Shown: positions 1-8,993 of the stretch, piece after piece | Layout of the letters: each line of letters starts with the position of its first letter | How positions within the stretch are numbered: position 1 is the stretch's first letter | NCBI GenBank assembly: GCA_944386805.1 | Contig: CALXCO010000002.1 | Span: 90,533 to 154,532, forward strand | From: an uncultured Clostridia bacterium | GTDB lineage: Bacteria; Bacillota; Clostridia; Oscillospirales; Ruminococcaceae | Length of the DNA: 64,000 nt | Direction of reading: 5' to 3' | Made by a program: the position numbers and the translations under genes | Notes under the pieces: generated by a model | What the model saw: only the letters and a program-made list of their open reading frames with translations | The model's database searches: none | What the model was told of the DNA's origin: nothing

Positions 1-3000
1 ATCCGCGAACTGCAAGGCACGGTGAAAGATCGTCCCCTGCTGGGCAGGAGTAAATTCGGTATCGGTCCTTCCCGGCTCTGCCTGCCGCTTTTCCAGCAGC
101 AGCTCATCGCCGCCGCACTCCTCCGACAGTTTACTGTCTCCACCTGTCAGAAACCGGGGAGCCGACAGGGTAATTTTCCGGGTTGGGTGGGTGATACGGG
201 TAACCGAAACTTTTGCAGGAATCCGGGTGAGGGATTCGAAAGGATACTGCCAGTCAAACCGTTTGTTCAGTATTTCCTCCGTTTCTTCCTCTTCATCCAG
301 CCGGTTTACTCCGGTATCCGGTTCTTCCTGCTGGGAACTGAGCACCGGCTGCGGACGCACAACCCGCAGGTCAAATTCCATTCCAATCATTCCCGGCTGT
401 TCTATCGCGTAATCATCCCGGACCTGCCGCATCGCCGGATGGCGCAGCAAAGCGGCCAGAATCCAGTCGCTGTACCGCTGACAGCGAGCGGAAGCAACCT
501 CCGAAATTTTCTGACCATCCCCACCGGTATACATTCCGGCCGCACGGTTCAGAGCAGCTCCGAGATTTTTCTCAGATACGCAGAGAATCAGCCGTTCTTT
601 TGCTCTTGTCAATGCAACATACAATAGCCGCATCTCTTCCGACACAAGGTCCGCCTTCTGACGGGCCGCAATTGCGGCATACGGGAGCGTCGGATATTTT
701 TGCAGTTTTTCCCGCTCGACCCGGCGAAGCCCAAATCCCATCTCCGGATGAAATAAGGTCATTCCGGTCAGTTCCCGCACGTTAAACCGTCTGGAACAGG
801 CGGCCAATGCGACAATCGGGAATTCCAATCCTTTGGAACGGTGAATCGTCATAATCCGTACCGCATGGTCTGCCTCACTGAGCGGAACAGCCGCCTTAAA
901 GTCAGTATTTTCTTCGGCGAGCGCATTGAGGTAAGAAACAAACCCTGCCAGCTCACTGTTGCCGCCAGATTCATAATCTGCGGCATACTTGAGCAGCAAT
1001 CGCAGGTTGGCTTCTCTTGCACCGCCGCCGGTTGTACGGGAAAGTACCTCGATAAAATCGGTCTGGTCGTAGATATATTGAATCAGCGTACTGATTCTGC
1101 TGACTGCGCTTTTTCTGCGCAGTCGTGCAAGTAATCCGACAAACTGCCGGGCCTTTTCCGCATGGGATGTGTCGCCATCTGCCTCCCGCAGCAATGCGCG
1201 GTAAAGGCTGCCTTCCCGTGCATCCAACGCCAGCCGTGCCAGATCATCACAGTCAAACGAAAATACCGGCGAAAGCAGCACAGCCGCAAGTGAGACATCC
1301 CTTGCCGGGTTATCCAGCACCTGCAACAGCGAAACCATCAGCGAAACTTCCCTTGAATCAAAATACCCGGATGCAGTGCAGAGCTGTGCTTCCACGCCCA
1401 CTTTTCGCAGTGCTTCTGCGTACAGCTGGTCCAGTCCACGCACACTCCGCATCAGGACAACAAAGTCCCCTCCTCTGCATGCGCGCAGCTCACCTGTTTC
1501 TTTATCATAGACCTGTTCGCCTGCGTCCAGCATCCGTTTGATTTCATCCGCAAGTGCCGCCGCCTCATTCAGATAAAGCAGCACATTGCCTTCTTCGCCG
1601 TCCTCTCCTTCGGCGGGAAGCTCGGCGCCATCCAACAATTGCAGTGTGATTTCGGTTTCACCTTCCGGCAACAGCGGGTAATATTCAGCTCCGCAGTAGA
1701 GCGCTTCATCGGCATCATAGTCGACATCGCCGACCGCACGGGACATCACGCATCCAAACACCGCATTGACCGCCTGGGTGACCGCAAGGCGGGAACGAAA
1801 GTTGCGGGAAAGGACAGCCAAAGCCGGAAAGTGTTCGCCATCATATGGAAAATACGCGTCTTTTTTCTCGATAAATACAGCAGGGTTTGCGCTTCGGAAA
1901 CGGTAAATACTCTGTTTCAGGTCACCGACATAAAACAGGTTCTCGCCATTTTTGCTGATGCACCGGAAAATCATATCCTGCAGCCGGTTGGTGTCCTGAT
2001 ATTCATCCAGCATGATTTCTTCGAACTGTTCGGAAAGTTCCTTGCCCAGTTCAGTCGGCGTTCCATCAGGATTGGCGACCAGCCGCAGAGCAAATGCCGC
2101 AAAGTCGTTAAAATCCGCGACGCCGGTCGTCTCCTTGGCAGCCGCCATCCGACGGGAAAACTCCTGCACCAGTCCAAAAAAGCAGCGAATCACCGGATAT
2201 TCTGCCTGCAAATCCTCTTTATACTGACCGCTGGTACAAACCAGCAGCCCAGCAATCTGTCCACATAGCTCCTTTACCGCGTCACGGGATGTTTTGACAA
2301 CCGTTTTCACGGTATCCGATGCAGTTTTCAAAAAGGTGAGCCGGTGTCCGGCAAATATTCCGCCGGCCAGTCCTGCCACCCGGTCCCAGCCATCGTCGGT
2401 ATCTGCCTGTACGACCCACTTTGCTAGTCCCCGTACACCGCCCAGCTCCTGCTGCAAGGTTGCCAGTCCCTTGTCGCCAATATTTTTATCCTGAGCACTG
2501 CCCGCCGCGATCACAGCCTTTTCCATCAGCCGGACAGCATCCTTTGCCAGACCTTCTGCTCTTGCCAGCAGGTCTTTACCCCATTCGGTACACCCCGGAG
2601 CAGTCTGAGCATCCGCATACAGCGCAAGCTGATGATCCAGCCACTGTTCAGGAAACGGCAGCGAACGCAGTTTGCCGTACAGCGACAGGATTTCCTCCGA
2701 CAGTGCCCGGTCGTTATCTGTTCCGAAATACCCGGTCAACCGGACAAAGTCCTCATTTTCCCCACCCCTTGCCATCAGATACTGTTCTTCCAGCAATGCA
2801 CGCAATGTATCCGACGTCATCCGGGTCAGCATCGCCTCATCTACTCCGCGCAGGTTGGGCGAAAGTCCCAGCTGGGGCGCATGTTCCCGGACAAGCGAAT
2901 GGAAAAAGGAGTCCATCGTACAGATTTTGGCCTGTCCGAGCAGCATCATCTGACGCTGTAAAAAGGTATCGCCGGGATTTTCCGCCAGTGCCTGCCGCAG

Positions 3001-3219
3001 ACGTGTACGGATTCTAGTCCGCATTTCGGCTGCCGCCGCACGGGTAAAGGTGACCACCAGAAACCGGTCAGCCGGTACCGGATGTTCCCGGTCGAGGATA
3101 CGGGAGGTAATCCGTTCAGTCAGTACCGCGGTTTTTCCGCTGCCAGCCGCGGCTGACACCAACAGTCCGCCTCCTCTGGCCTCAATTGCAGTCTGCTGCT
3201 GGGGTGTCCATTTTGGCAT
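1..3219 (-). CDS. addA: ATP-dependent helicase/nuclease subunit A, 3' end outside window
   Basis: UvrD-like superfamily 1 helicase with a C-terminal nuclease domain; with AddB it would process double-strand breaks for recombination (Gram-positive RecBCD counterpart). The frame is open from the ATG at 3219 to the window edge, 1073 codons, so roughly the last 150 residues of a usual ~1200-residue AddA are missing, including most of the nuclease domain. Visible motifs: Walker A AAAGSGKT at residues 23-30 after the Q-motif TPQQQTAIE; helicase motif II DEYQDTN near residue 405; motif V/VI segments HRSKGLEFPIV and YVALTRAKERL further on. The start has GAAAGGAAG just upstream. It follows the ArsC-like gene by 36 bp on the same strand. 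addB is not in the window. Confidence 0.93.
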   Translation of the reverse strand, partial: MPKWTPQQQTAIEARGGGLLVSAAAGSGKTAVLTERITSRILDREHPVPADRFLVVTFTRAAAAEMRTRIRTRLRQALAENPGDTFLQRQMMLLGQAKICTMDSFFHSLVREHAPQLGLSPNLRGVDEAMLTRMTSDTLRALLEEQYLMARGGENEDFVRLTGYFGTDNDRALSEEILSLYGKLRSLPFPEQWLDHQLALYADAQTAPGCTEWGKDLLARAEGLAKDAVRLMEKAVIAAGSAQDKNIGDKGLATLQQELGGVRGLAKWVVQADTDDGWDRVAGLAGGIFAGHRLTFLKTASDTVKTVVKTSRDAVKELCGQIAGLLVCTSGQYKEDLQAEYPVIRCFFGLVQEFSRRMAAAKETTGVADFNDFAAFALRLVANPDGTPTELGKELSEQFEEIMLDEYQDTNRLQDMIFRCISKNGENLFYVGDLKQSIYRFRSANPAVFIEKKDAYFPYDGEHFPALAVLSRNFRSRLAVTQAVNAVFGCVMSRAVGDVDYDADEALYCGAEYYPLLPEGETEITLQLLDGAELPAEGEDGEEGNVLLYLNEAAALADEIKRMLDAGEQVYDKETGELRACRGGDFVVLMRSVRGLDQLYAEALRKVGVEAQLCTASGYFDSREVSLMVSLLQVLDNPARDVSLAAVLLSPVFSFDCDDLARLALDAREGSLYRALLREADGDTSHAEKARQFVGLLARLRRKSAVSRISTLIQYIYDQTDFIEVLSRTTGGGAREANLRLLLKYAADYESGGNSELAGFVSYLNALAEENTDFKAAVPLSEADHAVRIMTIHRSKGLEFPIVALAACSRRFNVRELTGMTLFHPEMGFGLRRVEREKLQKYPTLPYAAIAARQKADLVSEEMRLLYVALTRAKERLILCVSEKNLGAALNRAAGMYTGGDGQKISEVASARCQRYSDWILAALLRHPAMRQVRDDYAIEQPGMIGMEFDLRVVRPQPVLSSQQEEPDTGVNRLDEEEETEEILNKRFDWQYPFESLTRIPAKVSVTRITHPTRKITLSAPRFLTGGDSKLSEECGGDELLLEKRQAEPGRTDTEFTPAQQGTIFHRALQFAD

Positions 3220-3255
3220 ATTCCGACTTCCTTTCGTTTGATTTTAAATGGGCAG

Positions 3256-3597
3256 TTATTTCCATTCCTTCCAGACTTCCGGACAATAACCAGCTGTCGC
3301 CTGACGGCCATTGCGGACAATCGGGTCAATGAGCAGCTGCTGGTTCTCCAGAAGCTTGTCAAACTGCTGCTGCGGGATGAGTGCACGTATCAAGGCAAGC
3401 GTCTGCTGGTCCTTACACTGGTCATTGAGCAGAGCGTCCAGCGAACCGACTGCCTGCATGACACTGGTCAGTTCTCCTTTGCTCATGCTTTTTTCTTTGC
3501 GGTCGATAAACTGGTAAGGAATCTTGCGTTCTTTAAAGTACCGCTCTGCCTTTTTGGTATCAAAGCTTTTGCGTGTTCCAAAGATCTGGATATTCAT
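3256..3597 (-). CDS. ArsC/Spx-family thioredoxin-fold protein lacking the N-terminal active-site cysteine
   Basis: A 113-residue protein of the ArsC/Spx/YffB fold and length. The N-terminus IFGTRKSFDTKKAERYF matches the beta1-alpha1 segment where ArsC proteins carry their catalytic cysteine, but here that position is not Cys; the only cysteines are Cys60 and one near the C-terminus. Arsenate reduction is therefore unlikely, and a binding or regulatory role is possible (inference). The gene sits between an AI-2E family permease gene, from which a terminator separates it, and addA. A good ribosome site (AAGGAG) precedes the ATG. Confidence 0.75.
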   Translation of the reverse strand: MNIQIFGTRKSFDTKKAERYFKERKIPYQFIDRKEKSMSKGELTSVMQAVGSLDALLNDQCKDQQTLALIRALIPQQQFDKLLENQQLLIDPIVRNGRQATAGYCPEVWKEWK

Positions 3598-3624
3598 TTA
3601 TTTTCTCCTTTTCTGACGGTTATC

Positions 3625-3660
3625 AAAAAGCGGAGCAGCCTCCAAAACCGCCCCGCTCAA
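3625..3660 (-). terminator. Intrinsic terminator after AI-2E family permease gene
   Basis: Inverted repeat AGCGGAGC (3629-3636) with GCCCCGCT (3650-3657), one G-U pair, followed on the minus strand by a T run. It lies just after the permease stop codon and before the ArsC-like gene. Confidence 0.7.
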
Positions 3661-3663
3661 AAT

Positions 3664-4839
3664 TCATTCTGTCACCTGCTGCGGTACGTTTTCCGCCTCC
3701 GTATCTTCTGACGCCAGTGTCTGTTCGATACCAGCCGCCTCCCTGTTTTTCAGGTCGGTCCGAATCAGGCGATAGACGGCCGCTGCAACCGGCACACCGA
3801 GCAGCATTCCGCCAATTCCCAGAATACCGCCGCCGACCGTTACTGCGGACAATACCCACAGCCCAGGCAGGCCAATCGACGTACCGACCACTCTGGGGTA
3901 AATCAGGTTGCCTTCCAGCTGCTGAAGAATCACGAGGTACACCAGAAACAGAACTGCCTTTGCCGGTGAAACAGTGAAAATCAGCAAAAATCCAACCGCA
4001 CCGCCGATATACGCGCCAGCGACCGGAATCAGTGCCGAAAATCCAATCACCGCACCGATCATCGTTGCATACGGGAACTGGAACAGGAGCATTCCCAATG
4101 TACACAAAGCTCCCAGAATCACGGCTTCGGTGCACTGACCGACAATATACCGGTGGAAGCAATCGTCCAGAACGGTAAACAGATAATGAACCTTCTGATT
4201 CCAGCGAGGACGAATATACTGATTCATCAATCGGTTGAGCTGGTTTCTCAGCCGGTCCTTTCCCATCAGCAGGTAAATCGAAAAGATCAATCCAATAATC
4301 AGATTCATCGTACCTGATACAACCGATGTCAGCATCCCGGCTGCAATACTAAAAGTACCACCAACGCCCTGATACAGCAGGTTGAGCAGTTTGGTCACAG
4401 CCTCTTTCCAGTTGACATCATCCAAAAAGCTTTCCAGCGTTTCCGGCAGAATATTGACCTGGGACAACAGGTCGACCAGATAATTCAATACGCCGGGCAC
4501 CTCTGCGAGCAGCAGCCGGATACATGCCACCACTTCCGGCACAACCAGCCGCACCAAAAACGCCAGAATCGCCACCAAGGTCAAAAATGCTCCAATCATA
4601 CAGACCGGACGCCGACTTTTCTTCAAAACAGGCTGAGAACTTGCGGGAAAATAATGTCTTTCATAAAACGACATCAGGATATTGATAATGTAGGCGATCA
4701 CGCATCCCGTCAGCAGCGGTGCGGCAGCGCCAACTCCCAATTGCAGCAATCCGGTAAAGGACTCCCAGTAATGAATACACAGGAACAGCAAAAATACACT
4801 GATTCCAACCCTCAGACAGCTTTTCCATTCAATTTGCAT
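3664..4839 (-). CDS. AI-2E family (YdiK/YtvI/PerM-type) membrane permease
   Basis: A 391-residue integral membrane protein with the family layout: two N-terminal helices, a third helix near residues 68-95, a long amphipathic segment, then a C-terminal bundle rich in G and hydrophobic residues (for example IGLPGLWVLSAVTVGGGILG). Members include the AI-2 exporter TqsA and the Na+/H+ antiporter-type YtvI proteins, so the substrate cannot be read from sequence. The final ~30 residues are charged and cytoplasmic. The start ATG has GAGGGAG seven bases upstream. It is monocistronic by promoter and terminator position. Confidence 0.88.
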   Translation of the reverse strand: MQIEWKSCLRVGISVFLLFLCIHYWESFTGLLQLGVGAAAPLLTGCVIAYIINILMSFYERHYFPASSQPVLKKSRRPVCMIGAFLTLVAILAFLVRLVVPEVVACIRLLLAEVPGVLNYLVDLLSQVNILPETLESFLDDVNWKEAVTKLLNLLYQGVGGTFSIAAGMLTSVVSGTMNLIIGLIFSIYLLMGKDRLRNQLNRLMNQYIRPRWNQKVHYLFTVLDDCFHRYIVGQCTEAVILGALCTLGMLLFQFPYATMIGAVIGFSALIPVAGAYIGGAVGFLLIFTVSPAKAVLFLVYLVILQQLEGNLIYPRVVGTSIGLPGLWVLSAVTVGGGILGIGGMLLGVPVAAAVYRLIRTDLKNREAAGIEQTLASEDTEAENVPQQVTE

Positions 4840-4977
4840 ATCATGCTCCCTCTTTCCGCAGCCAGTTTCCCATCGATGAACGCCCCAAATAAAAAAGCCT
4901 TGCAGCAGGCATCTGAATCAACCGCCCGACTACAAAGCCCATCTGTCGCTGCTGTAATATTCCGGTTATTTAAGCGT

Positions 4978-5006
4978 ATTATATCCCGTATTGTCCCAAA
5001 AAGCAA
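4978..5006 (-). promoter_or_regulatory. Sigma-A promoter for AI-2E family permease
   Basis: On the minus strand TTGCTT and TATAAT are separated by 17 bp. The rest of the 4840-5042 interval shows no gene; a minus-strand frame there overlaps the fba terminator and lacks a ribosome site. Confidence 0.65.
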
Positions 5007-5044
5007 GGCCAGTCGGGATTTATTAAGGAATCCATAACAAAACA

Positions 5045-5085
5045 GTCCCGCCCTTTCCAAAACGAAAGGACGGGACCATTTACAG
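5045..5085 (-). terminator. Intrinsic terminator after fba
   Basis: A 13-bp stem with one mismatch (GTCCCGCCCTTTC and GAAAGGACGGGAC) around a short CAAAAC loop, placed directly downstream of the aldolase stop on the minus strand. The T run is short. Confidence 0.65.
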
Positions 5086-5115
5086 AATCGTCAGAAAATT
5101 CAGTTCAGGCAGCGA

Positions 5116-5979
5116 TTAAGCTTTGCCAACAGAACCAAACAGTTCCATTTTCTCTTTGACTTTAGCCTTGATTGCTTCAGCACCGGGAGCCAGCAGCTTA
5201 CGGGGGTCAAAGCCCTTGCCCTGTTTATCCTTGCCTGCTTCAATGTATTTGCGGGTAGCCTCAGCAAATACCAGCTGGCATTCGGTGTTGACGTTGATCT
5301 TAGCAACGCCCAGAGAGATAGCCTTGGTAATCTGATCGTCCGGGATACCGGTGCCGCCATGCAGAACCAGAGGCATATCGCCGACAGCTTCTTTGACAGC
5401 AGCCAGAGTCTCAAAGGACAGGCCTTCCCAGTTTGCGGGATATACGCCATGGATGTTGCCGATACCAGCAGCCAGAATGTCAACGCCCAGGTCAGCAATC
5501 ATCTTGCATTCCTTAGGATCTGCGCATTCGCCTCTGCCGATAACGCCGTCTTCTTCGCCGCCGATAGCGCCGACCTCAGCCTCAACAGAGATGCCCTTGG
5601 AATGAGCCAGAGCAACCAGTTCTTTGGTCTTTTCGATGTTTTCTTCGATCGGATAATGAGAGCCGTCGAACATGATGGAAGAGAAGCCAGCTGCGATGCA
5701 CTTCTTAGCACCCTCGTAGGAGCCGTGGTCGAGGTGCAGAGCGACCGGAACAGTGATGCCCAGTTCGTTGATCATGCCGTTGACCATGCCAACGATGGTG
5801 GTGTAGCCGCACATATACTTGCCAGCACCCTCGGAAACGCCGAGGATTACGGGAGACTGCAGCTCCTGAGCGGTAAGCAGGATAGATTTGGTCCATTCAA
5901 GGTTGTTGATGTTGAACTGGCCGACTGCGTAATGGCCGTCGCGAGCCTTCTTCATCATTTCTGTTGCAGAAACTAACAT
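5116..5979 (-). CDS. fba: Class II fructose-1,6-bisphosphate aldolase
   Basis: Zn-dependent aldolase interconverting fructose-1,6-bisphosphate with DHAP and glyceraldehyde-3-phosphate in glycolysis. The 287-residue length fits the short class II FbaA/GatY-type group. Visible signatures: LHLDHGS with the catalytic/metal-binding region near residues 79-85, MFDGSHYP, SVEAEVGAIGGEEDG, the metal histidine in LVLHGGTGIPD, and the phosphate-binding KINVNTE segment. An upstream in-frame ATG at 6078 is rejected because the ATG at 5979 has GGAGG correctly spaced and begins with the family's usual LVSATEMM. Monocistronic. Confidence 0.96.
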   Translation of the reverse strand: MLVSATEMMKKARDGHYAVGQFNINNLEWTKSILLTAQELQSPVILGVSEGAGKYMCGYTTIVGMVNGMINELGITVPVALHLDHGSYEGAKKCIAAGFSSIMFDGSHYPIEENIEKTKELVALAHSKGISVEAEVGAIGGEEDGVIGRGECADPKECKMIADLGVDILAAGIGNIHGVYPANWEGLSFETLAAVKEAVGDMPLVLHGGTGIPDDQITKAISLGVAKINVNTECQLVFAEATRKYIEAGKDKQGKGFDPRKLLAPGAEAIKAKVKEKMELFGSVGKA

Positions 5980-6049
5980 TGGAATAACCTCCATAATTTT
6001 ATTGCTGCCCGTATGCGAGCGGCTGTCCGGCAATGCCGATTTCATTTTT

Positions 6050-6078
6050 ATTATATCGTATACCGGGAAAAAAATCAA
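6050..6078 (-). promoter_or_regulatory. Sigma-A promoter for fba
   Basis: Minus strand TTGATT and TATAAT with a 17-bp spacer, about 70 bp upstream of the chosen start. Confidence 0.7.
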
Positions 6079-6103
6079 GTGATTTATCCGACAGCAGCAG
6101 TGA

Positions 6104-6132
6104 TTGCGGACAGATTTCTTTTGCAGTATAAT
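6104..6132 (+). promoter_or_regulatory. Sigma-A promoter for the VanW-family gene
   Basis: TTGCGG and TATAAT separated by 17 bp, divergent from the fba promoter and 28 bp before the ATG. Confidence 0.65.
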
Positions 6133-6159
6133 AATTTTACCAGAACAGGAGGCGTCCAG

Positions 6160-7002
6160 ATGAGCAGAAAACTTTTTTGTCAGATTTCACCGTTTACCTA
6201 CCGGATATCCACCCGAAAATGTCAGATGCTGCGCAACCTTTCCGACTGGTTCGCACAGCTGCACGGTCTGCATTTTGCGGCTGTCCGGGACATCGACCCG
6301 CTGCCTGTCCGAATCTATCAGCACCAGTCACTGATCCGGCGCAAACTGGGCCAGGTTGACATGACCCTTCAGGAAAACAAAGCGGTCAATCTGTCGCTTG
6401 CCGCTCCTCTGGTCAACGGGATTCTGATTCGACCCGGTGAAACCTTTTCATTCTGGCGGCTGGTCGGAGATACCACCGAGGAAAAAGGCTATAAAACTGG
6501 GCTTACGATTGCTGGGAATGCACCTTCCAAAGGTCCCGGCGGCGGGATGTGCCAGTTCACCAACCTGATTCACTGGATGATTCTGCATTCCCCGCTGACG
6601 ATTGTCGAACACCATCATCATGACGGGCTGGACCTGTTTCCCGATTTTGGGAGACAGATACCATTCGGCACCGGTACTTCCATCCTGTATAACTACAAAG
6701 ACTACCGGTTCCGGAATGATACCCCACTGACCTATCAGCTGCTGGTTCATACCGGCGAAAAATATCTTTCAGGCGAACTGCGTGCCTCTGCTCCACAGCC
6801 TTACCGGTATCATATCTATACCGAAAACGAATACTTTTCCCGTGAAGACGGTGTCGTCTACCGCAACGGAACCGTTCTGCGGGATACCATCGACCCGGTC
6901 ACCGGCAACCATATCAAACGGGAAACCATCCGGGTCAACCATGCCCGTGTCCTGTACAATACGGACCATCTGACAATTATCGAAGGCACTCACTCCTGCT
7001 GA
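6160..7002 (+). CDS. VanW family protein
   Basis: A 280-residue protein dominated by the VanW domain: NGILIRPGETFSFWRLVGD near residue 85, then the glycine-rich GPGGGMCQFTNLIHW segment, the histidine-rich EHHHHDGLD, and GTGTSILYNYKDYRF. VanW was named from the vanB resistance cluster, where its function is unknown and it is not needed for resistance; many Clostridia have it alone. No vanH, vanA or vanX is present. No signal peptide is evident. The start is taken at the ATG preceded by AGGAGG. Its end overlaps the convergent acetyltransferase gene by 13 bp. Confidence 0.88.
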   Translation: MSRKLFCQISPFTYRISTRKCQMLRNLSDWFAQLHGLHFAAVRDIDPLPVRIYQHQSLIRRKLGQVDMTLQENKAVNLSLAAPLVNGILIRPGETFSFWRLVGDTTEEKGYKTGLTIAGNAPSKGPGGGMCQFTNLIHWMILHSPLTIVEHHHHDGLDLFPDFGRQIPFGTGTSILYNYKDYRFRNDTPLTYQLLVHTGEKYLSGELRASAPQPYRYHIYTENEYFSREDGVVYRNGTVLRDTIDPVTGNHIKRETIRVNHARVLYNTDHLTIIEGTHSC

Positions 7003-7595
7003 GGTTTTTCTTCCAAATGAGCAGGTTGTTCTTCCGTCTGAACAGGTTTCTCATCCGATTCGGCCGGCTGGTGAGATGCCGGGCTGTGACTGCCAAAAAA
7101 GAACTCCATTTCGTTGTCAAACGTCATCTGATCGTCCGAAGGGTGTTCCTCCGCTTCCAGCGGCTTGACAAAACAGACCAGACGACTTGCCTCTGCAAAT
7201 CCGACACCGGCATGGAACTGCTGACTAAGGGTATTGTCCAGCGCGCAGTCACTTGCAAACTCACTGCATCCTCTCGCCTTTGCCCAGCTCTCGCAGCAAT
7301 GCACCAGACGGGTCGCAACCTTTGCCCGACGGTACTGGGGCAGGACATATATACCTTCCAGATACCCGACCGGGGTGGAACTTGCTCCCTCTACATAATC
7401 ATGCCGCAGCGAACACTGCGCGGCACCGGACGGGCTGCCGTCGGTGTAGGCGATAAAGACCGCGCTGCCTCTGGCGGAGATGGATTTCAGGATGTCCTGT
7501 TTCAGTTCGGAGAACGGGTGTCCCTGCCAGAGCATCATAAAAATCCCGGTCGCGAGATCCGCATCTTCCGGAGCCGCTTTTTTAATCGAAAACAT
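6990..7595 (-). CDS. GNAT acetyltransferase resembling aminoglycoside 6'-N-acetyltransferase, with acidic tail
   Basis: GCN5-related N-acetyltransferase of 201 residues. The segments LRHDYVEG, PVGYLEGIYVLPQYRR, ASDCALDN and the GF box before LVCFVKPL follow the AAC(6')-I pattern closely (recalled from the family, not searched), including the acetyl-CoA P-loop region YRRAKVATRL. Residues from about 155 form a tail rich in E, P, Q and D that is not part of the GNAT fold, with EKPVQTEEQPAHLEEKPQQE-like repetition. The ATG has AAGGAG upstream. Substrate is unproven: many relatives acetylate other amines. Confidence 0.78.
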   Translation of the reverse strand: MFSIKKAAPEDADLATGIFMMLWQGHPFSELKQDILKSISARGSAVFIAYTDGSPSGAAQCSLRHDYVEGASSTPVGYLEGIYVLPQYRRAKVATRLVHCCESWAKARGCSEFASDCALDNTLSQQFHAGVGFAEASRLVCFVKPLEAEEHPSDDQMTFDNEMEFFFGSHSPASHQPAESDEKPVQTEEQPAHLEEKPQQE

Positions 7596-7694
7596 TTAGA
7601 TTTCGCTCCTTAAAACAAATTTTTTTGCAACATTTTCCGTCGGCAGTGTGTATTATTGTAAACAGCAAATCTATCTGTTTTCTGCCGAAATCCA

Positions 7695-7709
7695 ATGTTA
7701 TCTTAACAT
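7695..7709. promoter_or_regulatory. Palindrome between acetyltransferase and serpin genes
   Basis: ATGTTA-TCT-TAACAT, a perfect 6-bp-arm palindrome in the 171-bp divergent region. Operator role is a guess from position. Confidence 0.35.
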
Positions 7710-7766
7710 GAACCTGAGCCGAAAGCAAGAAAAACCATTTGGCGTATCGGAAAGGAGTATCTGCCT

Positions 7767-8993
7767 ATGAAAAAACGCATTCTGTCTATCTTTGCAGCGG
7801 CTCTGACGCTGACCGCGTGCACCTCCTGTTCGGCTTCATTCCGTTCAGCCAAACAGCTGACCACCACCCAAAAAGCACCCTCGGTTTCTGCGTCAGACAG
7901 TCAGCAGCAGGACGCGGCACAAGCCTATCTGAATTTTACCGCTAGCCTTTTGCAGCATACTTTTTCCGGCGATAATCTGCTGCTTTCTCCGCTGTCGGCT
8001 GCCGACGCCCTCTGCCTTACAATGGAAGGGGCGACAGGTGAAACCCGACAGCAGATGGAAACAGTTCTGGGAGAGGCTGAAACGATGGGCGGTTATTTTT
8101 CCACAATCCACCGTGAATCCGGTGAACAACTGACGATGGCGGATTCTGTCTGGATACGGAACGACCCGTCGCTGTCCGTCAACGATACCTTTCTGGCAAT
8201 TGCGGCAGAAGATTATCAAGCGGAAGTCTTCTCTGCACCGTTTGATGAAAATACCCGGCAGGATATCAACACATGGGTTGAAGACAGGACAGACGGCGAA
8301 ATTCAAAATCTGATCGAGCAGATTCAAGGAAGTGAAATGCTCTATCTGATCAATACCACGCTCTTTGACGCCAAGTGGCAGGACAAGTACGAAGCGAATG
8401 AAATTCGCGACCGTGATTTTACCACGGTCAGTGGTGAAACAACACAGGTCAAAATGATGTATTCAGATGAAGATACCTATCTGGAAAACGATTTCTGCAC
8501 CGGTCTGCTCAAATACTATGAAGGAAAGGATTACGCATTTGTCGGCCTGCTCCCGGACGAGGACATCACGATCTACCAGCTGGTCGACCATCTGGACGGC
8601 GATACGCTGCATAAACTGATCAGCGGGCGGATTTCTGCCGAAGTAGAAGCAGGTATTCCGGTCTTTTCCGGCGATACCAAACTGGAACTGGCCGATATTC
8701 TCCCGGATATGGGAATGCCGCTGGCTTTTTCTCCAGGCGCCGACTTTTCGGATATGGCCACGTATGACGGCCAGAACCTTTACATCGGTCGAGTTATCCA
8801 TCAAACCAGAATCGAAGTAAACGAACAGGGAACCAAGGCTGCTGCCGCAACAGCTGTTATAATGGAATCGGGAGCGGCAGAAACATCTTCCAACAGTTAT
8901 ACGGTGATTCTCAACCGGCCGTTTGTCTATATGTTGGTTGATATGCGGCAGGAAATCCCGATCTTTATCGGCGTAATGACGGACCCGTCATAA
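7767..8993 (+). CDS. Serpin family serine protease inhibitor, lipoprotein
   Basis: A 408-residue secreted serpin. The N-terminus has a lipoprotein signal with lipobox LTAC (Cys18). NLLLSPLSAADALCLTMEGA is the serpin start motif. The reactive-centre hinge EQGTKAAAATAV (residues 353-364) has small residues at P12-P9 and Thr at P8, the signature of inhibitory serpins able to insert their loop. The C-terminal RPFVYMLVDMRQEIPIFIGVMTDP is the family end motif. Counting P17 from Glu353 puts P1 near Gly369, which would suggest elastase-like targets, but the loop length is uncertain. Anchored outside the cell, it could blunt host or competitor proteases. Its end overlaps the convergent peptidase gene by 29 bp. 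Confidence 0.93.
   Translation: MKKRILSIFAAALTLTACTSCSASFRSAKQLTTTQKAPSVSASDSQQQDAAQAYLNFTASLLQHTFSGDNLLLSPLSAADALCLTMEGATGETRQQMETVLGEAETMGGYFSTIHRESGEQLTMADSVWIRNDPSLSVNDTFLAIAAEDYQAEVFSAPFDENTRQDINTWVEDRTDGEIQNLIEQIQGSEMLYLINTTLFDAKWQDKYEANEIRDRDFTTVSGETTQVKMMYSDEDTYLENDFCTGLLKYYEGKDYAFVGLLPDEDITIYQLVDHLDGDTLHKLISGRISAEVEAGIPVFSGDTKLELADILPDMGMPLAFSPGADFSDMATYDGQNLYIGRVIHQTRIEVNEQGTKAAAATAVIMESGAAETSSNSYTVILNRPFVYMLVDMRQEIPIFIGVMTDPS

Noticed and set aside
4812..5060. 82-codon minus-strand frame before the AI-2E permease
   Set aside because: Starts inside the fba terminator, spans the permease promoter, lacks a ribosome site.
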